Assembly: GCA_039029935.1 (NCBI GenBank)
Contig: JBCCFC010000309.1
Coordinates: forward strand, 1 to 11,475
Reading direction: 5' to 3'
Length of the DNA: 11,475 bases
Origin: G039029935 sp039029935
Lineage (GTDB): Bacteria; Chloroflexota; Anaerolineae; Caldilineales; Caldilineaceae
The stretch's first letter is position 1. Each line of letters starts with the position of its first letter. The notes beneath the pieces were generated by a model, which was not told the origin of the DNA, did not search any database, and worked only from the letters and a program-made list of their open reading frames with translations. Shown here piece after piece: positions 1 to 6,745 of the stretch. The position numbers were made by a program, and so were the translations under genes.

Positions 1-764
1 CGGGCAGTCAACGGATAGTCAATCGCCGCACAGGTTGACTTGAAGAGGTCAAAGTTGAGTTCGCCCTCTAGGAAGCCATCGGCTGCACCCTGATCGATTA
101 GGATAGGCAGTCGCTGCTCCTGTGCCACCTGCTGGACAAGGTGATTTACATCGTATTGTAGCCACACATCTTGATTGTTATCCCCCAGATACCCGCTAAA
201 GGCTTTCTGTCCCCAAGGACATTGGGTGGGTGCGCAGATGGGTGCAAAGGCTGACACCGAACGATAGCGTCCCAAATTCTTGAGCGCAATAGTCAATGCG
301 CCATGTCCACCCATTGAGTGACCAAAGATGCTTTCACGGCTTGAATCGACCTGAAAGTTAGCATAGATAAGTTCAGGCAGTTCGCTGACGATGTAGTCGT
401 ACATATTATAATGGGTAGACCACGTGTCAACGGTGGCATTCAGATAGAAGCCCGCACCTGTACCAAAGTCATAGCTTTCATCTTCGCCGTCAATGCCAGC
501 CCCGCGTGGACTGGTATCTGGCACAACCAGCAACACACCTGCTTCGGCAGCAAACTGTTGTGCCCCCGCCTTCGTAATAAAGTTCTCATGTGTACAAGTC
601 AGGCCAGAGAGCCAGTAAAGAATGGGTACATTGCCATCCACAGCTTGTGGCGGTACGTAGACCGCAAAAGTCATATCACAATTACAGCTAGTCGAGGCAT
701 GAGTGTACACCTCCACCCAGCCACCAAAGCTTTTGGTTCGACTTACTTGGTTTATTGTTGTCAT
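1..764 (-). CDS. frmB: S-formylglutathione hydrolase, 3' end cut by window edge
   Basis: This esterase-D family alpha/beta hydrolase hydrolyses S-formylglutathione to formate and glutathione, the second step of thiol-dependent formaldehyde detoxification in the cytoplasm. My translation from ATG at 764 gives 254 codons. Visible family blocks are KSFGGW near residue 11, a LSGLTCTHENF block near 52-62, PDTSPRG at 82-88, the nucleophile elbow GHSMGG with Ser150, and DQGAADGFL around 224-232 containing the probable catalytic Asp229. The catalytic His and the last 25 or so residues lie beyond base 1. It follows frmA on the same strand, which supports the pathway assignment. The 3' neighbour context is unseen. 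No Shine-Dalgarno is visible upstream of the ATG, because that stretch is a CTATCAACT-type repeat; initiation may be weak or unusual. The start matches the usual family N-terminus. Confidence 0.93.
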   Translation of the reverse strand, partial: MTTINQVSRTKSFGGWVEVYTHASTSCNCDMTFAVYVPPQAVDGNVPILYWLSGLTCTHENFITKAGAQQFAAEAGVLLVVPDTSPRGAGIDGEDESYDFGTGAGFYLNATVDTWSTHYNMYDYIVSELPELIYANFQVDSSRESIFGHSMGGHGALTIALKNLGRYRSVSAFAPICAPTQCPWGQKAFSGYLGDNNQDVWLQYDVNHLVQQVAQEQRLPILIDQGAADGFLEGELNFDLFKSTCAAIDYPLTA

Positions 765-908
765 GTTTTTAGTTGATAGTTGAAAGTTGAAAGTTGATAG
801 TGAAGAGTTGAATGGTTGAAGAGTTGAAGAGTTGGATGGTTGAAGAGTTGAAATATGTCTTGTCTAAACCCTATAGGTAAAAGTAAACACTATCAACTAT
901 CAACTCCT

Positions 909-958
909 AAGAAACAAGAATTTTTAGTGCAAAATATTTCACTTTAATTCTGTTTCTT
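909..958. other. imperfect 50-nt hairpin in the frmA-frmB gap
   Basis: AAGAAAC (909-915) pairs with GTTTCTT (952-958), AGAATT (917-922) with AATTCT (946-951), and AGTG (926-929) with CACT (940-943), leaving one bulged A and small internal loops. Loop and flanks are AT-rich. There is no clear T-run after it on either strand, so it is a poor intrinsic terminator but could stabilise or process the frmA transcript end. Confidence 0.6.
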
Positions 959-967
959 CCCGTTTGA

Positions 968-983
968 ACCGCCCATAGGCGGT
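968..983. other. short GC-rich hairpin downstream of frmA
   Basis: ACCGCC (968-973) pairs with GGCGGT (978-983) around a 4-nt loop. It lies between the frmA-proximal repeat arm and the 909-958 hairpin. No T-tract follows in the minus direction, so a Rho-independent terminator is not supported; it may be a transcript-stabilising stem. Confidence 0.4.
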
Positions 984-1032
984 GGGGTTACTTTCAACTA
1001 TCAACTTTCAACTATCAACTTTCAACTAAATT

Positions 1033-2142
1033 TTAAAAGTGGATGACCGAGCGGATGCTTTCGCCGTGATGCATCAGGTCAAATGCTTTGTTGATGTCGT
1101 CCAGTGGCATGGTATGGGTGATGAACTCGTCAATCTTGATTTCACCATTCATGTATTGGTCAACCATGCCCGGTAACTGGCTGCGGCCCTTTGTGCCACC
1201 AAAGGCGGTTCCACGCCAGACCCGACCTGTAACCAGTTGGAAAGGTCGTGTTGAGATTTCGACACCAGAGGCAGCGACACCAATGATGGTTGATTCTCCC
1301 CAGCCTTTGTGACAGCATTCCAGTGCAGCGCGCATAGTCTCGGCCAAGCCAATTGCCTCGAATGAGTAGTCCACACCACCGTCGGTCATGTCAACAATGA
1401 CATTCTGAATGGGATCGTCAAAGTTTTTGGGGTTGACACAATCGGTCGCACCCATCTGCTTGGCGAACTCAAATTTATCCTCGTTGATATCAACGGCGAT
1501 GATGCGTTCGGCGTTTGCCATGACCGCACCCTGAATGACGCTCAAGCCAACCCCACCCATGCCAAAGACGGCGACCGTTGATCCCGGCTCGACTTTGGCG
1601 GTGTTGAGAACCGCACCGATTCCTGTGGTGATGCCACAACCGAGCAGACAAACACTCTCTAGCGGTGCTGCCTTGCTCACTTTGGCCGTTGATACTTCAG
1701 CAATCACTGAGTATTCAGAGAAGGTTGATGTCCCCATGAAGTGGTAGATAGGTTTGCCATTCTTCGAAAAGCGTGACGTACCGTCTGGCATCAAGCCCTG
1801 CCCCTGTGTGACGCGCACAGAGCCACAAAGGTTGGTCTTGCCTGACGTACAGAATTTACACTCACCACATTCGGCGGTGTAGAGTGGAATCACGTGGTCG
1901 CCAGGAGCCACTGATGTGACACCAGGACCGACTTCCTCAACAACGGCGCCACCTTCATGGCCCAAAATACACGGGAAGAGACCCTCTGGGTCTGCACCAG
2001 AGAGTGTGTAGGCATCGGTGTGGCAAACACCTGTGGCAACGTTACGGATGAGGACTTCCCCCTCTTTGGGACCACCAATCTCGATCTCTTCAATCTCCAA
2101 TGGTTTGTTGACTTCCCATGCAACAGCGGCTCGTGTTTTCAT
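1033..2142 (-). CDS. frmA: class III alcohol dehydrogenase / S-(hydroxymethyl)glutathione dehydrogenase
   Basis: This zinc-dependent MDR dehydrogenase oxidises S-hydroxymethylglutathione, formed spontaneously from formaldehyde and the thiol, to S-formylglutathione with NAD+. At 369 aa it is normal class III length. Catalytic-zinc ligands are visible as Cys40 (GVCHTD), His62 (GHEGG) and Cys169 (LLGCGITTG). The structural zinc lobe has Cys92, 95, 98 and 106. The class III signature RVTQGQGLMPDGTSRF begins at Arg110, which corresponds to the anion-binding Arg of class III enzymes. The Rossmann motif GMGGVG is at 194-199, with Asp218 placed for NAD preference. The ATG at 2142 has a good ribosome site (AAAGGAG, 6 nt spacing). 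The gene is upstream of frmB. The physiological thiol is not certain, since glutathione synthesis in this organism cannot be judged here. Confidence 0.96.
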   Translation of the reverse strand: MKTRAAVAWEVNKPLEIEEIEIGGPKEGEVLIRNVATGVCHTDAYTLSGADPEGLFPCILGHEGGAVVEEVGPGVTSVAPGDHVIPLYTAECGECKFCTSGKTNLCGSVRVTQGQGLMPDGTSRFSKNGKPIYHFMGTSTFSEYSVIAEVSTAKVSKAAPLESVCLLGCGITTGIGAVLNTAKVEPGSTVAVFGMGGVGLSVIQGAVMANAERIIAVDINEDKFEFAKQMGATDCVNPKNFDDPIQNVIVDMTDGGVDYSFEAIGLAETMRAALECCHKGWGESTIIGVAASGVEISTRPFQLVTGRVWRGTAFGGTKGRSQLPGMVDQYMNGEIKIDEFITHTMPLDDINKAFDLMHHGESIRSVIHF

Positions 2143-2175
2143 TTATCGCTCCTTTGTTGAAACGTGGAAGGGTGC

Positions 2176-2205
2176 AGGTTGCAAAGTTGCAGGTTGCAAG
2201 ATTGC
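2176..2205. repeat. two 15-bp tandem units upstream of frmA
   Basis: AGGTTGCAAAGTTGC (2176-2190) is followed by AGGTTGCAAGATTGC (2191-2205), two mismatches apart. Each 15-mer splits into an 8- and a 7-nt half of similar sequence, like the other arrays in the window. Read along the frmA mRNA it is in the GCAACCT orientation. The rest of the 207-bp gap between frmA and the SRPBCC gene shows nothing else I can support. Confidence 0.7.
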
Positions 2206-2349
2206 GAACAACACAGCCCTTCTTTAATGTTAGATTAATTTCAATTCAATGATAGCGTATCTTGTCCAGATAGACAACTTGGTTTGATACGATTTGATAA
2301 CGAACGAGCGGCACAGACAGTTTCAAATGGGCAATGCACGACATATAAA

Positions 2350-2793
2350 CTACGCTCGTACATAATCTGCCAGCAACTGCAATTCTTCTTTATAAATGCC
2401 TTGCGTAATCGACGGTGTAACCAGCCGTTCAATCCACCCCTTTATCCCCGCACTGGTCTGCATCTTGGATGAAATCGTTACCTTTGTTTCGGTATCGCTC
2501 ACTGGCTCAAGCGTCCATGTCGTCTCAACACCCGCGTCGGGGTCCGCTTCAATCATCACACGTCCCGGCTCTGGCTCTGTAATATGTAGTCGGAACACGC
2601 TCTTTTGCCCCATCACGTTCATCTCGGCAATGGCGATGGTCCCTTCTCCTTGACCACCAACCTCGACACGTAGATCGGTGAACTGCGGCGGTAAAATCGC
2701 CTTATGTCCCACCTCAAAATCAGTAATCACACCATAAATTTTCCCTGGACTGGCCGCAATCAACAGCGATTCCTCAATATGCATTGTGCTCAT
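2350..2793 (-). CDS. SRPBCC/START-like small hydrophobic-ligand-binding protein
   Basis: The 147-aa protein begins MSTMHIEESLLIAASPGKIYGVITD, the typical beta1-alpha1-alpha2 opening of the polyketide cyclase/dehydrase-like SRPBCC superfamily. It continues with beta strands (near TDLRVEVGGQGEGT and the WTLEP segment) and a long C-terminal helix (SITQGIYKEELQLLADYV). Members bind lipids or other hydrophobic ligands in a cavity; the ligand is unknown here. The reading frame stays open to 2871, but those 26 extra residues (FNPSTFQPFNPS-like) are translation of the upstream octamer repeat. The ATG at 2793 has AAGGTG 6 nt upstream and fits the family N-terminus, so I use it. The neighbours (DUF2461 upstream, frmA downstream) do not define a role. 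Cytoplasmic; no signal peptide or membrane segment is seen. Confidence 0.85.
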   Translation of the reverse strand: MSTMHIEESLLIAASPGKIYGVITDFEVGHKAILPPQFTDLRVEVGGQGEGTIAIAEMNVMGQKSVFRLHITEPEPGRVMIEADPDAGVETTWTLEPVSDTETKVTISSKMQTSAGIKGWIERLVTPSITQGIYKEELQLLADYVRA

Positions 2794-2810
2794 TGTATCA
2801 CCTTGAAAAA

Positions 2811-2858
2811 GTTGAAAGATTGAAGGGTTGAAAGGTTGAAAGGTTGAAGGGTTGAAGG
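2811..2858. repeat. octamer array upstream of the SRPBCC gene
   Basis: Six consecutive 8-nt units: GTTGAAAG, ATTGAAGG, GTTGAAAG, GTTGAAAG, GTTGAAGG, GTTGAAGG. Along the SRPBCC mRNA they read CTTTCAAC/CCTTCAAC, directly upstream of the ribosome binding site. The array opens a spurious N-terminal extension of the downstream frame. Confidence 0.9.
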
Positions 2859-2879
2859 TTGACAAGTTCACGGTCCCCC

Positions 2880-2911
2880 ATCACACCCCTACACCATCAC
2901 ACCATTACACT
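2880..2911. repeat. GGTGTGAT-type octamer array overlapping the DUF2461 stop
   Basis: Four 8-nt units on the plus strand: ATCACACC, CCTACACC, ATCACACC, ATTACACT. On the coding strand these are AGTGTAAT, GGTGTGAT, GGTGTAGG and GGTGTGAT. The TAA stop of DUF2461 (2907-2905) and its last Val codon lie inside the first unit. The same octamer follows the ahcY stop at 11315. Confidence 0.85.
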
Positions 2912-3600
2912 GGCAAGTTCGTCACCAGCCACTTGTGCAGTGGGCTGACGGCAACACAATGATCGTAGCATACATCAATCAAATCGGCGGAGGTGATACT
3001 TTCAATGGGGATGGATTCGATGCGCCCAAAGATGCCTTTGTATTTGAGCAGGTCAGCACGGGGATGGTCTTTGGGGTAGTCTCGTGGGATGCGTTTGTAT
3101 TTGTCGATGCTGTCAACAATATACCCTTTTTCCTGTAGCTCGGTGACTATCTCCTGTAATGCCATCCCTTTTTTCTCATCATCCACAGCTTCACGATAGG
3201 GTGCAAGAACCGCCTTGGGGAAAATATATAGCCCTGCACCAATCCACATATCATTGGGTTCGATGTGAAAGTAAAATCCGGGACATTCCATCTTTTTACT
3301 GCTGCCTTCCCAAAAGAAAATGCCCAAGTTGGTCTTATAGGGCGTCTTGTTTTTCGAGAAGCGCGTATCACGATAGATGCGCATTAATGACCCGCCACCG
3401 TTTGTGCGCTTATCAGCATTGATGCCCGGTGAAATCATCTTTAGCCGCTCGCCCAGTTCAGTGATAAGCGCCAATGCGGGCGTCACAATTTCGCTTTTAT
3501 AGACGTCCTTATGCTCTGTAAACCACTCACGATTGTTATTCTGTGCCAACTCTGCCAGAAAATTAATCCCTGTCTGCGAAAATCCAGTAAATTTAGTCAT
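2905..3600 (-). CDS. DUF2461 (TIGR02453) family protein
   Basis: The 231-aa cytoplasmic protein carries the DUF2461 hallmarks: GFSQTGINFLAEL and NNNREWF near the N-terminus, then RIYRDTRFSKNKTPYKTNLG in the first half (around residues 74-93), and an FYFHIEPNDMWIGAGLY block. The biochemical function of the family is not established to my knowledge, so I assign none. A TTG at 3606 would add two residues. I prefer the ATG at 3600 because it has AAGGG 6 nt upstream; that ribosome site is itself part of an octamer repeat shared with the end of DUF4432. The gap to the DUF4432 stop is only 10 nt, so the two are almost certainly cotranscribed. The stop codon lies inside a second repeat array. Confidence 0.9.
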   Translation of the reverse strand: MTKFTGFSQTGINFLAELAQNNNREWFTEHKDVYKSEIVTPALALITELGERLKMISPGINADKRTNGGGSLMRIYRDTRFSKNKTPYKTNLGIFFWEGSSKKMECPGFYFHIEPNDMWIGAGLYIFPKAVLAPYREAVDDEKKGMALQEIVTELQEKGYIVDSIDKYKRIPRDYPKDHPRADLLKYKGIFGRIESIPIESITSADLIDVCYDHCVAVSPLHKWLVTNLPV

Positions 3601-3601
3601 G

Positions 3602-3633
3602 TTCAACCCTTCAACTTTTCAACGCTTCAACCT
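3602..3633. repeat. octamer array spanning DUF4432 stop and DUF2461 Shine-Dalgarno
   Basis: Four 8-nt units on the plus strand: TTCAACCC, TTCAACTT, TTCAACGC, TTCAACCT. On the coding strand (GGTTGAAG type) they encode the last codons of DUF4432 (KVEALKS and its TGA), then provide AAGGG as the ribosome binding site of DUF2461. Here the repeat is part of two genes, not only of spacer DNA. Confidence 0.85.
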
Positions 3634-4696
3634 TTTTCTCAAACGCTGCAATCTCATCGGCTCCATCCAACACACCAATTTCCAGATGAAACTCACGCAC
3701 CTCGTCTGGTTGGATATATTGTATTGTGCCATGTTGACGATTCCACGCACGACCGAGGACGCTGACATTGCCTGGTTCAATCCCTGTGACATAGTTGCCG
3801 CGATGGAAGTGTTGCCAATGGTTAAGGATAGGAATTTCGGCAAGAGAAAATTTCCAGTAAAGCCCAAATTCGAGCGCGTCGTTGACTAAACCCACATGGA
3901 CATTGCCTTCGTCATCAGCAACGGGATAATGAACAAATACGTTGTCATGCTCTTCATCCTGTGGGCCTTGCGCGATTGCATAGTCATTGGGTCCCACTTC
4001 GCTATTTTCTAGCCATTCGATGCTCTTCTTGCTCTTAAGCAACAACCGTGATCCCGCATTCAGTACAGGAAAGCCAGGATTGGTATGATAGACAATCATC
4101 AGCGGTGATGTAGTGACACCTAAATTTTCAACACGATCATGGATGCGCAGGCATTTTTCACCTAACACCGTTGTGATCTCACGCCTCATCTCCAGATTTA
4201 GACCACCAGAAACTGCCTCACGCATCTTGCCTCGTACCTGCATCACATAATCATCGCCATCCCAATTGCCCTCAGCGAGAACCCCCTTGGCAGGCAGATG
4301 AGCAAGCCGTCCGTGCAGACCTAACTCCTCGCCTTCCTCTTCGGGGTCCACCTCTGGATGACCGACAAAGGTCATACCGCAGCTAGTGACCAGCCCACCA
4401 AAGAAGCCCCGCATCCAGCCAAAGCCCTGTGGTTCATAGAAGGAGGGTCCCACATCGCCTGTATTGCTGCGATAGGCCAGCGGTATCCCTTTGTAATGTG
4501 CCGAGGCAATATCCAATGCGCGACCGGGTAGGACTGAGAAACATAGACCGGATGCGTTGTAGACTTCGACTAGCCCTGCACCGCGTTCATTCCCTTCCGT
4601 GAGTTCGGCGCGGCGAATGTTGGCGACTTGGCTGATATCACCGACGTGATCTAATAGTTGACGTTTTGTGTAGGTTTCTCCAAAAATGGTTGGCAT
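3611..4696 (-). CDS. DUF4432 aldose-1-epimerase-like (galactose mutarotase fold) protein
   Basis: The 361-aa protein resembles the DUF4432 family, which has the galactose-mutarotase beta-sandwich fold and acts on or binds sugars. Visible blocks are LPGRALDIA (around 56-64), GFGWMRGFFGGLVTSCGM (around 91-108), GLHGRLAH (around 126-133), YHTNPGFP (around 203-210), and a late GNYVTGIEPGN segment. Conserved His residues in GLHGR and YHTNP are candidates for catalysis, by analogy with mutarotases. The substrate cannot be told from sequence. ATG at 4696 has GGAG at 7 nt spacing. It starts 21 nt after the DUF4276 gene and ends 10 nt before DUF2461, so it is probably cotranscribed with both. The C-terminal KKVEALKS is encoded by repeat DNA and is likely dispensable. 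Confidence 0.85.
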   Translation of the reverse strand: MPTIFGETYTKRQLLDHVGDISQVANIRRAELTEGNERGAGLVEVYNASGLCFSVLPGRALDIASAHYKGIPLAYRSNTGDVGPSFYEPQGFGWMRGFFGGLVTSCGMTFVGHPEVDPEEEGEELGLHGRLAHLPAKGVLAEGNWDGDDYVMQVRGKMREAVSGGLNLEMRREITTVLGEKCLRIHDRVENLGVTTSPLMIVYHTNPGFPVLNAGSRLLLKSKKSIEWLENSEVGPNDYAIAQGPQDEEHDNVFVHYPVADDEGNVHVGLVNDALEFGLYWKFSLAEIPILNHWQHFHRGNYVTGIEPGNVSVLGRAWNRQHGTIQYIQPDEVREFHLEIGVLDGADEIAAFEKKVEALKS

Positions 4697-4717
4697 GATT
4701 TTTCTCCAATAACTTTG

Positions 4718-5494
4718 CTAATATAAATTGTATCGTTCTACTGTTCGTTGAGCAGTTTCGACTAAACTATTGACAAATGAAACATATCCTTGAGGACAAT
4801 GCTGTTTGATTTTTGATAATGATATTTCGGCTCCCAACTCCCACCGAATCTGCATTTCACGTTTATTTACCGTGAATTCGCTGAGGTACGATGATGATGA
4901 AATTGCTGCGTCGAGAATATTTTTCGCATTTTTGGCATCTGATGAATCCGCAGGCAAGATTTCTAAATCTTTGAGCAAACCAGTGGGCAGTTTGACACTT
5001 AATTTTGTTTTAAGAAGATGGGCATCAGCCAATAGCCATGCCTCAAGACTACGAATTGCTAATCCACCTGAACTTTGATCGTCAATTTCATTTTCGTCTA
5101 CATCCAGATGGTTGTCTCGAATTGTATCAAGTGCTGTCTCCAATCTTTGCTGTCTCTTCTCAATCTCTGCATCGGCGTCAACAACGACGACAATCATATC
5201 AATTTCTTCTGGCTTCCACATACTCACAATCTGTGCAAGGTATCTGGGTTCAAGAATAGAGTAACCAACCCGAACTTGCCCCTTTCGACGCTCTTTTCGA
5301 GATGGATGCCGATGAATAAAAGCACAGTCTTGGATATCCATTTGAGCTAACTCACGACGGATGAGCGCGTGTAACGCACCTTCATCAGATTGAGGAATTA
5401 CTTTTCCGCCATCCTCTGGTCGAAGGTAAGGCACACTACGCCCCAACTCAGCGGGGCCTTCAGCCAATAACCCAATACGTAAGGGACGATTCAC
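4718..5494 (-). CDS. DUF4276-like, TOPRIM-type partner of the AAA ATPase
   Basis: 258 aa from a GTG start. The N-terminal LLAEGPAE segment (Glu12) followed by the hydrophobic strand MIVVVVDADAE (Asp106, Asp108) has the Glu ... Asp-x-Asp layout of TOPRIM domains, which bind divalent metal and cut or rejoin nucleic acid. RSLEAWLLAD (148-157) is a block I associate with DUF4276 proteins. The start GTG overlaps the ATPase stop (GTGA, 4 nt), with GGAGG 9 nt upstream, showing tight translational coupling. Known OLD-family and PARIS systems pair an ABC-type ATPase with a TOPRIM effector, either fused or as a second gene; by analogy this would be the nuclease or effector. AT-rich relative to flanking metabolic genes, suggesting transfer. 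Nuclease activity is inferred, not shown. Confidence 0.75.
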   Translation of the reverse strand: MNRPLRIGLLAEGPAELGRSVPYLRPEDGGKVIPQSDEGALHALIRRELAQMDIQDCAFIHRHPSRKERRKGQVRVGYSILEPRYLAQIVSMWKPEEIDMIVVVVDADAEIEKRQQRLETALDTIRDNHLDVDENEIDDQSSGGLAIRSLEAWLLADAHLLKTKLSVKLPTGLLKDLEILPADSSDAKNAKNILDAAISSSSYLSEFTVNKREMQIRWELGAEISLSKIKQHCPQGYVSFVNSLVETAQRTVERYNLY

Positions 5495-6453
5495 GATGGG
5501 TTGCCTCCAAATAAGTTGGTAAACCAGAGTTCCCCCAAATCGCCTTCGTATGCCTCCAATGCCTTTTGAAAACGCTTTGACTCGACTGGCAAGGCATGGA
5601 CTTGGGTTTTGCCTTCTTCATCAAGTTCCACTGCACGAATCTGTTCTGGCTCCACATAGTTGAGCAGAATTGGAGAATGAGTTGTGACAATAATTTGAGT
5701 CGGTTTTCCGCGTATCCCATCTCTTGCTATTTGGTTTAGCAGTTCCATAATTTTACCAAGCAGCCACGGATGAACACCATTCTCCGGTTCTTCAAAGCAA
5801 ATAATGTCTGGTGAATCAACATCATATAAAGCCGCTAAAAATGCGAGTAACCTTAATGTCCCATCAGATATATCATTGGCTGGAATCAAATAGTCGGAGT
5901 GTTTGTCTGCAAGGCGTAATGAATTGACTCTTTGCCGGTTAAGCTCTTTTTGTTTTAGTGAAATACGGGATACATTAGGGACGAGATTTGTGAACCGCTT
6001 TTCTAATTCAATGAATAGATCACGATCATCAAAAAGTACTTCTGCCAGAGCATTTGCAATTCCTTCACCTGATGATTGCATCGGGCTAAAGCTGTCTTTC
6101 ATAATATCATATGGGGCAAAATTATATATTTTACATTTCTCTATCATTTTACCTTTCGCTTCTAACCTAATCGGATACTCAATATCTCCTCTCCAAAATT
6201 TATTTTTTGTATTATCAACTAATTTATGGCCTTCTTGTAAATTGATAATGCCTCTTTGAACTAGGCCTTGGTGTAGCTCTACAGATAACGTTGAATAATC
6301 AACAAAACTGCGATTGCTAGCGAACATAAAAACTGCTTCATAAATATTAGATTTCCCCGATCCATTCGGTCCAATAAAAACAGTCAATGGCTCAAAATCA
6401 ATCGCCACATCAAATAAACTCTTATACCGTTGTACCCGCAAACTTGTTAACAT
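5491..6453 (-). CDS. AAA15/OLD-like ABC-type ATPase, candidate defence sensor
   Basis: 320 aa from ATG at 6453. It has a compact RecF/SMC-like ATPase head: N-terminal LTSLRVQRYKSL strand, Walker A GPNGSGKS at residues 28-35, signature-like DISDGTLR at 194-201, Walker B IICFEEPENGVHP at 217-229, and the H-loop TTHSP at 257-261. The region between Walker A and signature is too short for a long coiled coil. This is the architecture of AAA15/AAA21 proteins in OLD, PARIS, Septu-like and Abi systems. A TTG at 6471 would add six residues, but the ATG has AAAGG at 8 nt spacing and a better family N-terminus (MLTSLRVQ). It overlaps the DUF4276 gene by 4 nt. The 5' half is very AT-rich (the 60 bases from 6121 hold 17 G/C). 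Alternative: a chromosomal RecF-like ATPase without immune role. Confidence 0.85.
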   Translation of the reverse strand: MLTSLRVQRYKSLFDVAIDFEPLTVFIGPNGSGKSNIYEAVFMFASNRSFVDYSTLSVELHQGLVQRGIINLQEGHKLVDNTKNKFWRGDIEYPIRLEAKGKMIEKCKIYNFAPYDIMKDSFSPMQSSGEGIANALAEVLFDDRDLFIELEKRFTNLVPNVSRISLKQKELNRQRVNSLRLADKHSDYLIPANDISDGTLRLLAFLAALYDVDSPDIICFEEPENGVHPWLLGKIMELLNQIARDGIRGKPTQIIVTTHSPILLNYVEPEQIRAVELDEEGKTQVHALPVESKRFQKALEAYEGDLGELWFTNLFGGNPS

Positions 6454-6532
6454 CCAAACCGCCTTTGTCAAAAAATATATCTGCCCATGCTGACATCACA
6501 AACATCAAATAGCCAACTTGATTGACGGAGCC

Positions 6533-6561
6533 ATTATAATACGACCAAGACATACATACAA
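6533..6561 (-). promoter_or_regulatory. possible promoter of the ATPase-led minus-strand unit
   Basis: On the minus strand TTGTAT (6561-6556) and TATAAT (6538-6533) are separated by 17 nt. The -10 is a perfect consensus and the -35 matches three of six bases. Start of transcription would be near 6526, about 70 nt before the ATPase ATG. The ATTATAAT core is palindromic, so strand choice rests on the -35. Confidence 0.35.
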
Positions 6562-6610
6562 CCATCATAACCTGATACAACAAATGTATTTTCAGCCTAT
6601 CCATAATTTT

Positions 6611-6650
6611 GACACAAGTTTGAGGTTATGATAACCTTCCCGCTTGTGTT
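6611..6650. ncRNA. hairpin A of structured intergenic region
   Basis: GACACAAG (6611-6618) pairs with CTTGTGTT (6643-6650, one G-T pair). Inside it AGGTT (6623-6627) pairs with AACCT (6633-6637), separated from the outer stem by a 4 x 5 nt internal loop. CACAAGTTTGA at 6613-6623 recurs exactly at 6786-6796. Either strand could be the transcript; a terminator downstream on the plus strand favours plus. No known RNA family recognised. Confidence 0.45.
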
Positions 6651-6662
6651 CTATACAACTAG

Positions 6663-6745
6663 CCCATGTAGTCTGGATCATATGTATCCAGTTTCCCTCG
6701 ACAACCTGCTGGAGTCCTGGTTTTCGGTTGCTAACTACATGTGGG
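6663..6745. ncRNA. possible three-way-junction RNA fold
   Basis: CATGTAGT (6665-6672) pairs with ACTACATG (6734-6741), extended by a CC/GG pair across a bulge. Inside are hairpin CTGGAT/ATCCAG (6673-6678/6686-6691, 7-nt loop), stacked directly on the outer stem, and hairpin CAACC/GGTTG (6702-6706/6726-6730). Single-stranded linkers contain TTTCCCTCGA. The layout is that of a compact aptamer or ncRNA. Cloverleaf, SAM-I, purine and T-box signatures are absent. Not a protein-coding stretch. Confidence 0.45.

Larger units (their letters stand above)
771..1026. repeat. foldback repeat between frmA and frmB, 7-8 nt units
   Basis: The left arm (771-852) is made of units such as AGTTGAT, AGTTGAA and GGTTGAAG, starting as clean heptamers and drifting to octamers. 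The right side carries the inverted form: ACTATCAACTATCAACT at 889-905 and five heptamers (TTTCAAC/TATCAAC alternating) at 992-1026. The arms flank a central hairpin at 909-958. The right arm begins 6 nt after the frmA stop and the left arm ends 6 nt before the frmB start, so an frmA-frmB mRNA would fold the whole gap into one large stem. Seen directly; function unknown. Confidence 0.85.

Noticed and set aside
411..776. 121-codon plus-strand frame at the left end
   Set aside because: It is antisense to frmB, whose frame carries full esterase-D motifs.
909..983. Rho-independent terminator of frmA
   Set aside because: Both hairpins lack a T-run on the 3' side in the minus-strand direction.
2794..2871. 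N-terminal extension of the SRPBCC protein
   Set aside because: It is translation of the octamer repeat; ATG at 2793 has a good ribosome site and fits the family.
6522..6540. Plus-strand promoter TTGACG with TATAAT
   Set aside because: Spacing between the hexamers is only 7 nt, far too short.
6422..6604. 60-codon minus-strand frame upstream of and overlapping the ATPase start
   Set aside because: No Shine-Dalgarno, it overlaps the ATPase coding sequence in another frame, contains the likely -10/-35 of that gene and shows no recognisable family.
6663..6745. tRNA gene or known riboswitch (SAM-I, purine, T-box)
   Set aside because: No T-loop, anticodon arm or acceptor pattern, and none of the conserved cores of those riboswitch classes is visible.
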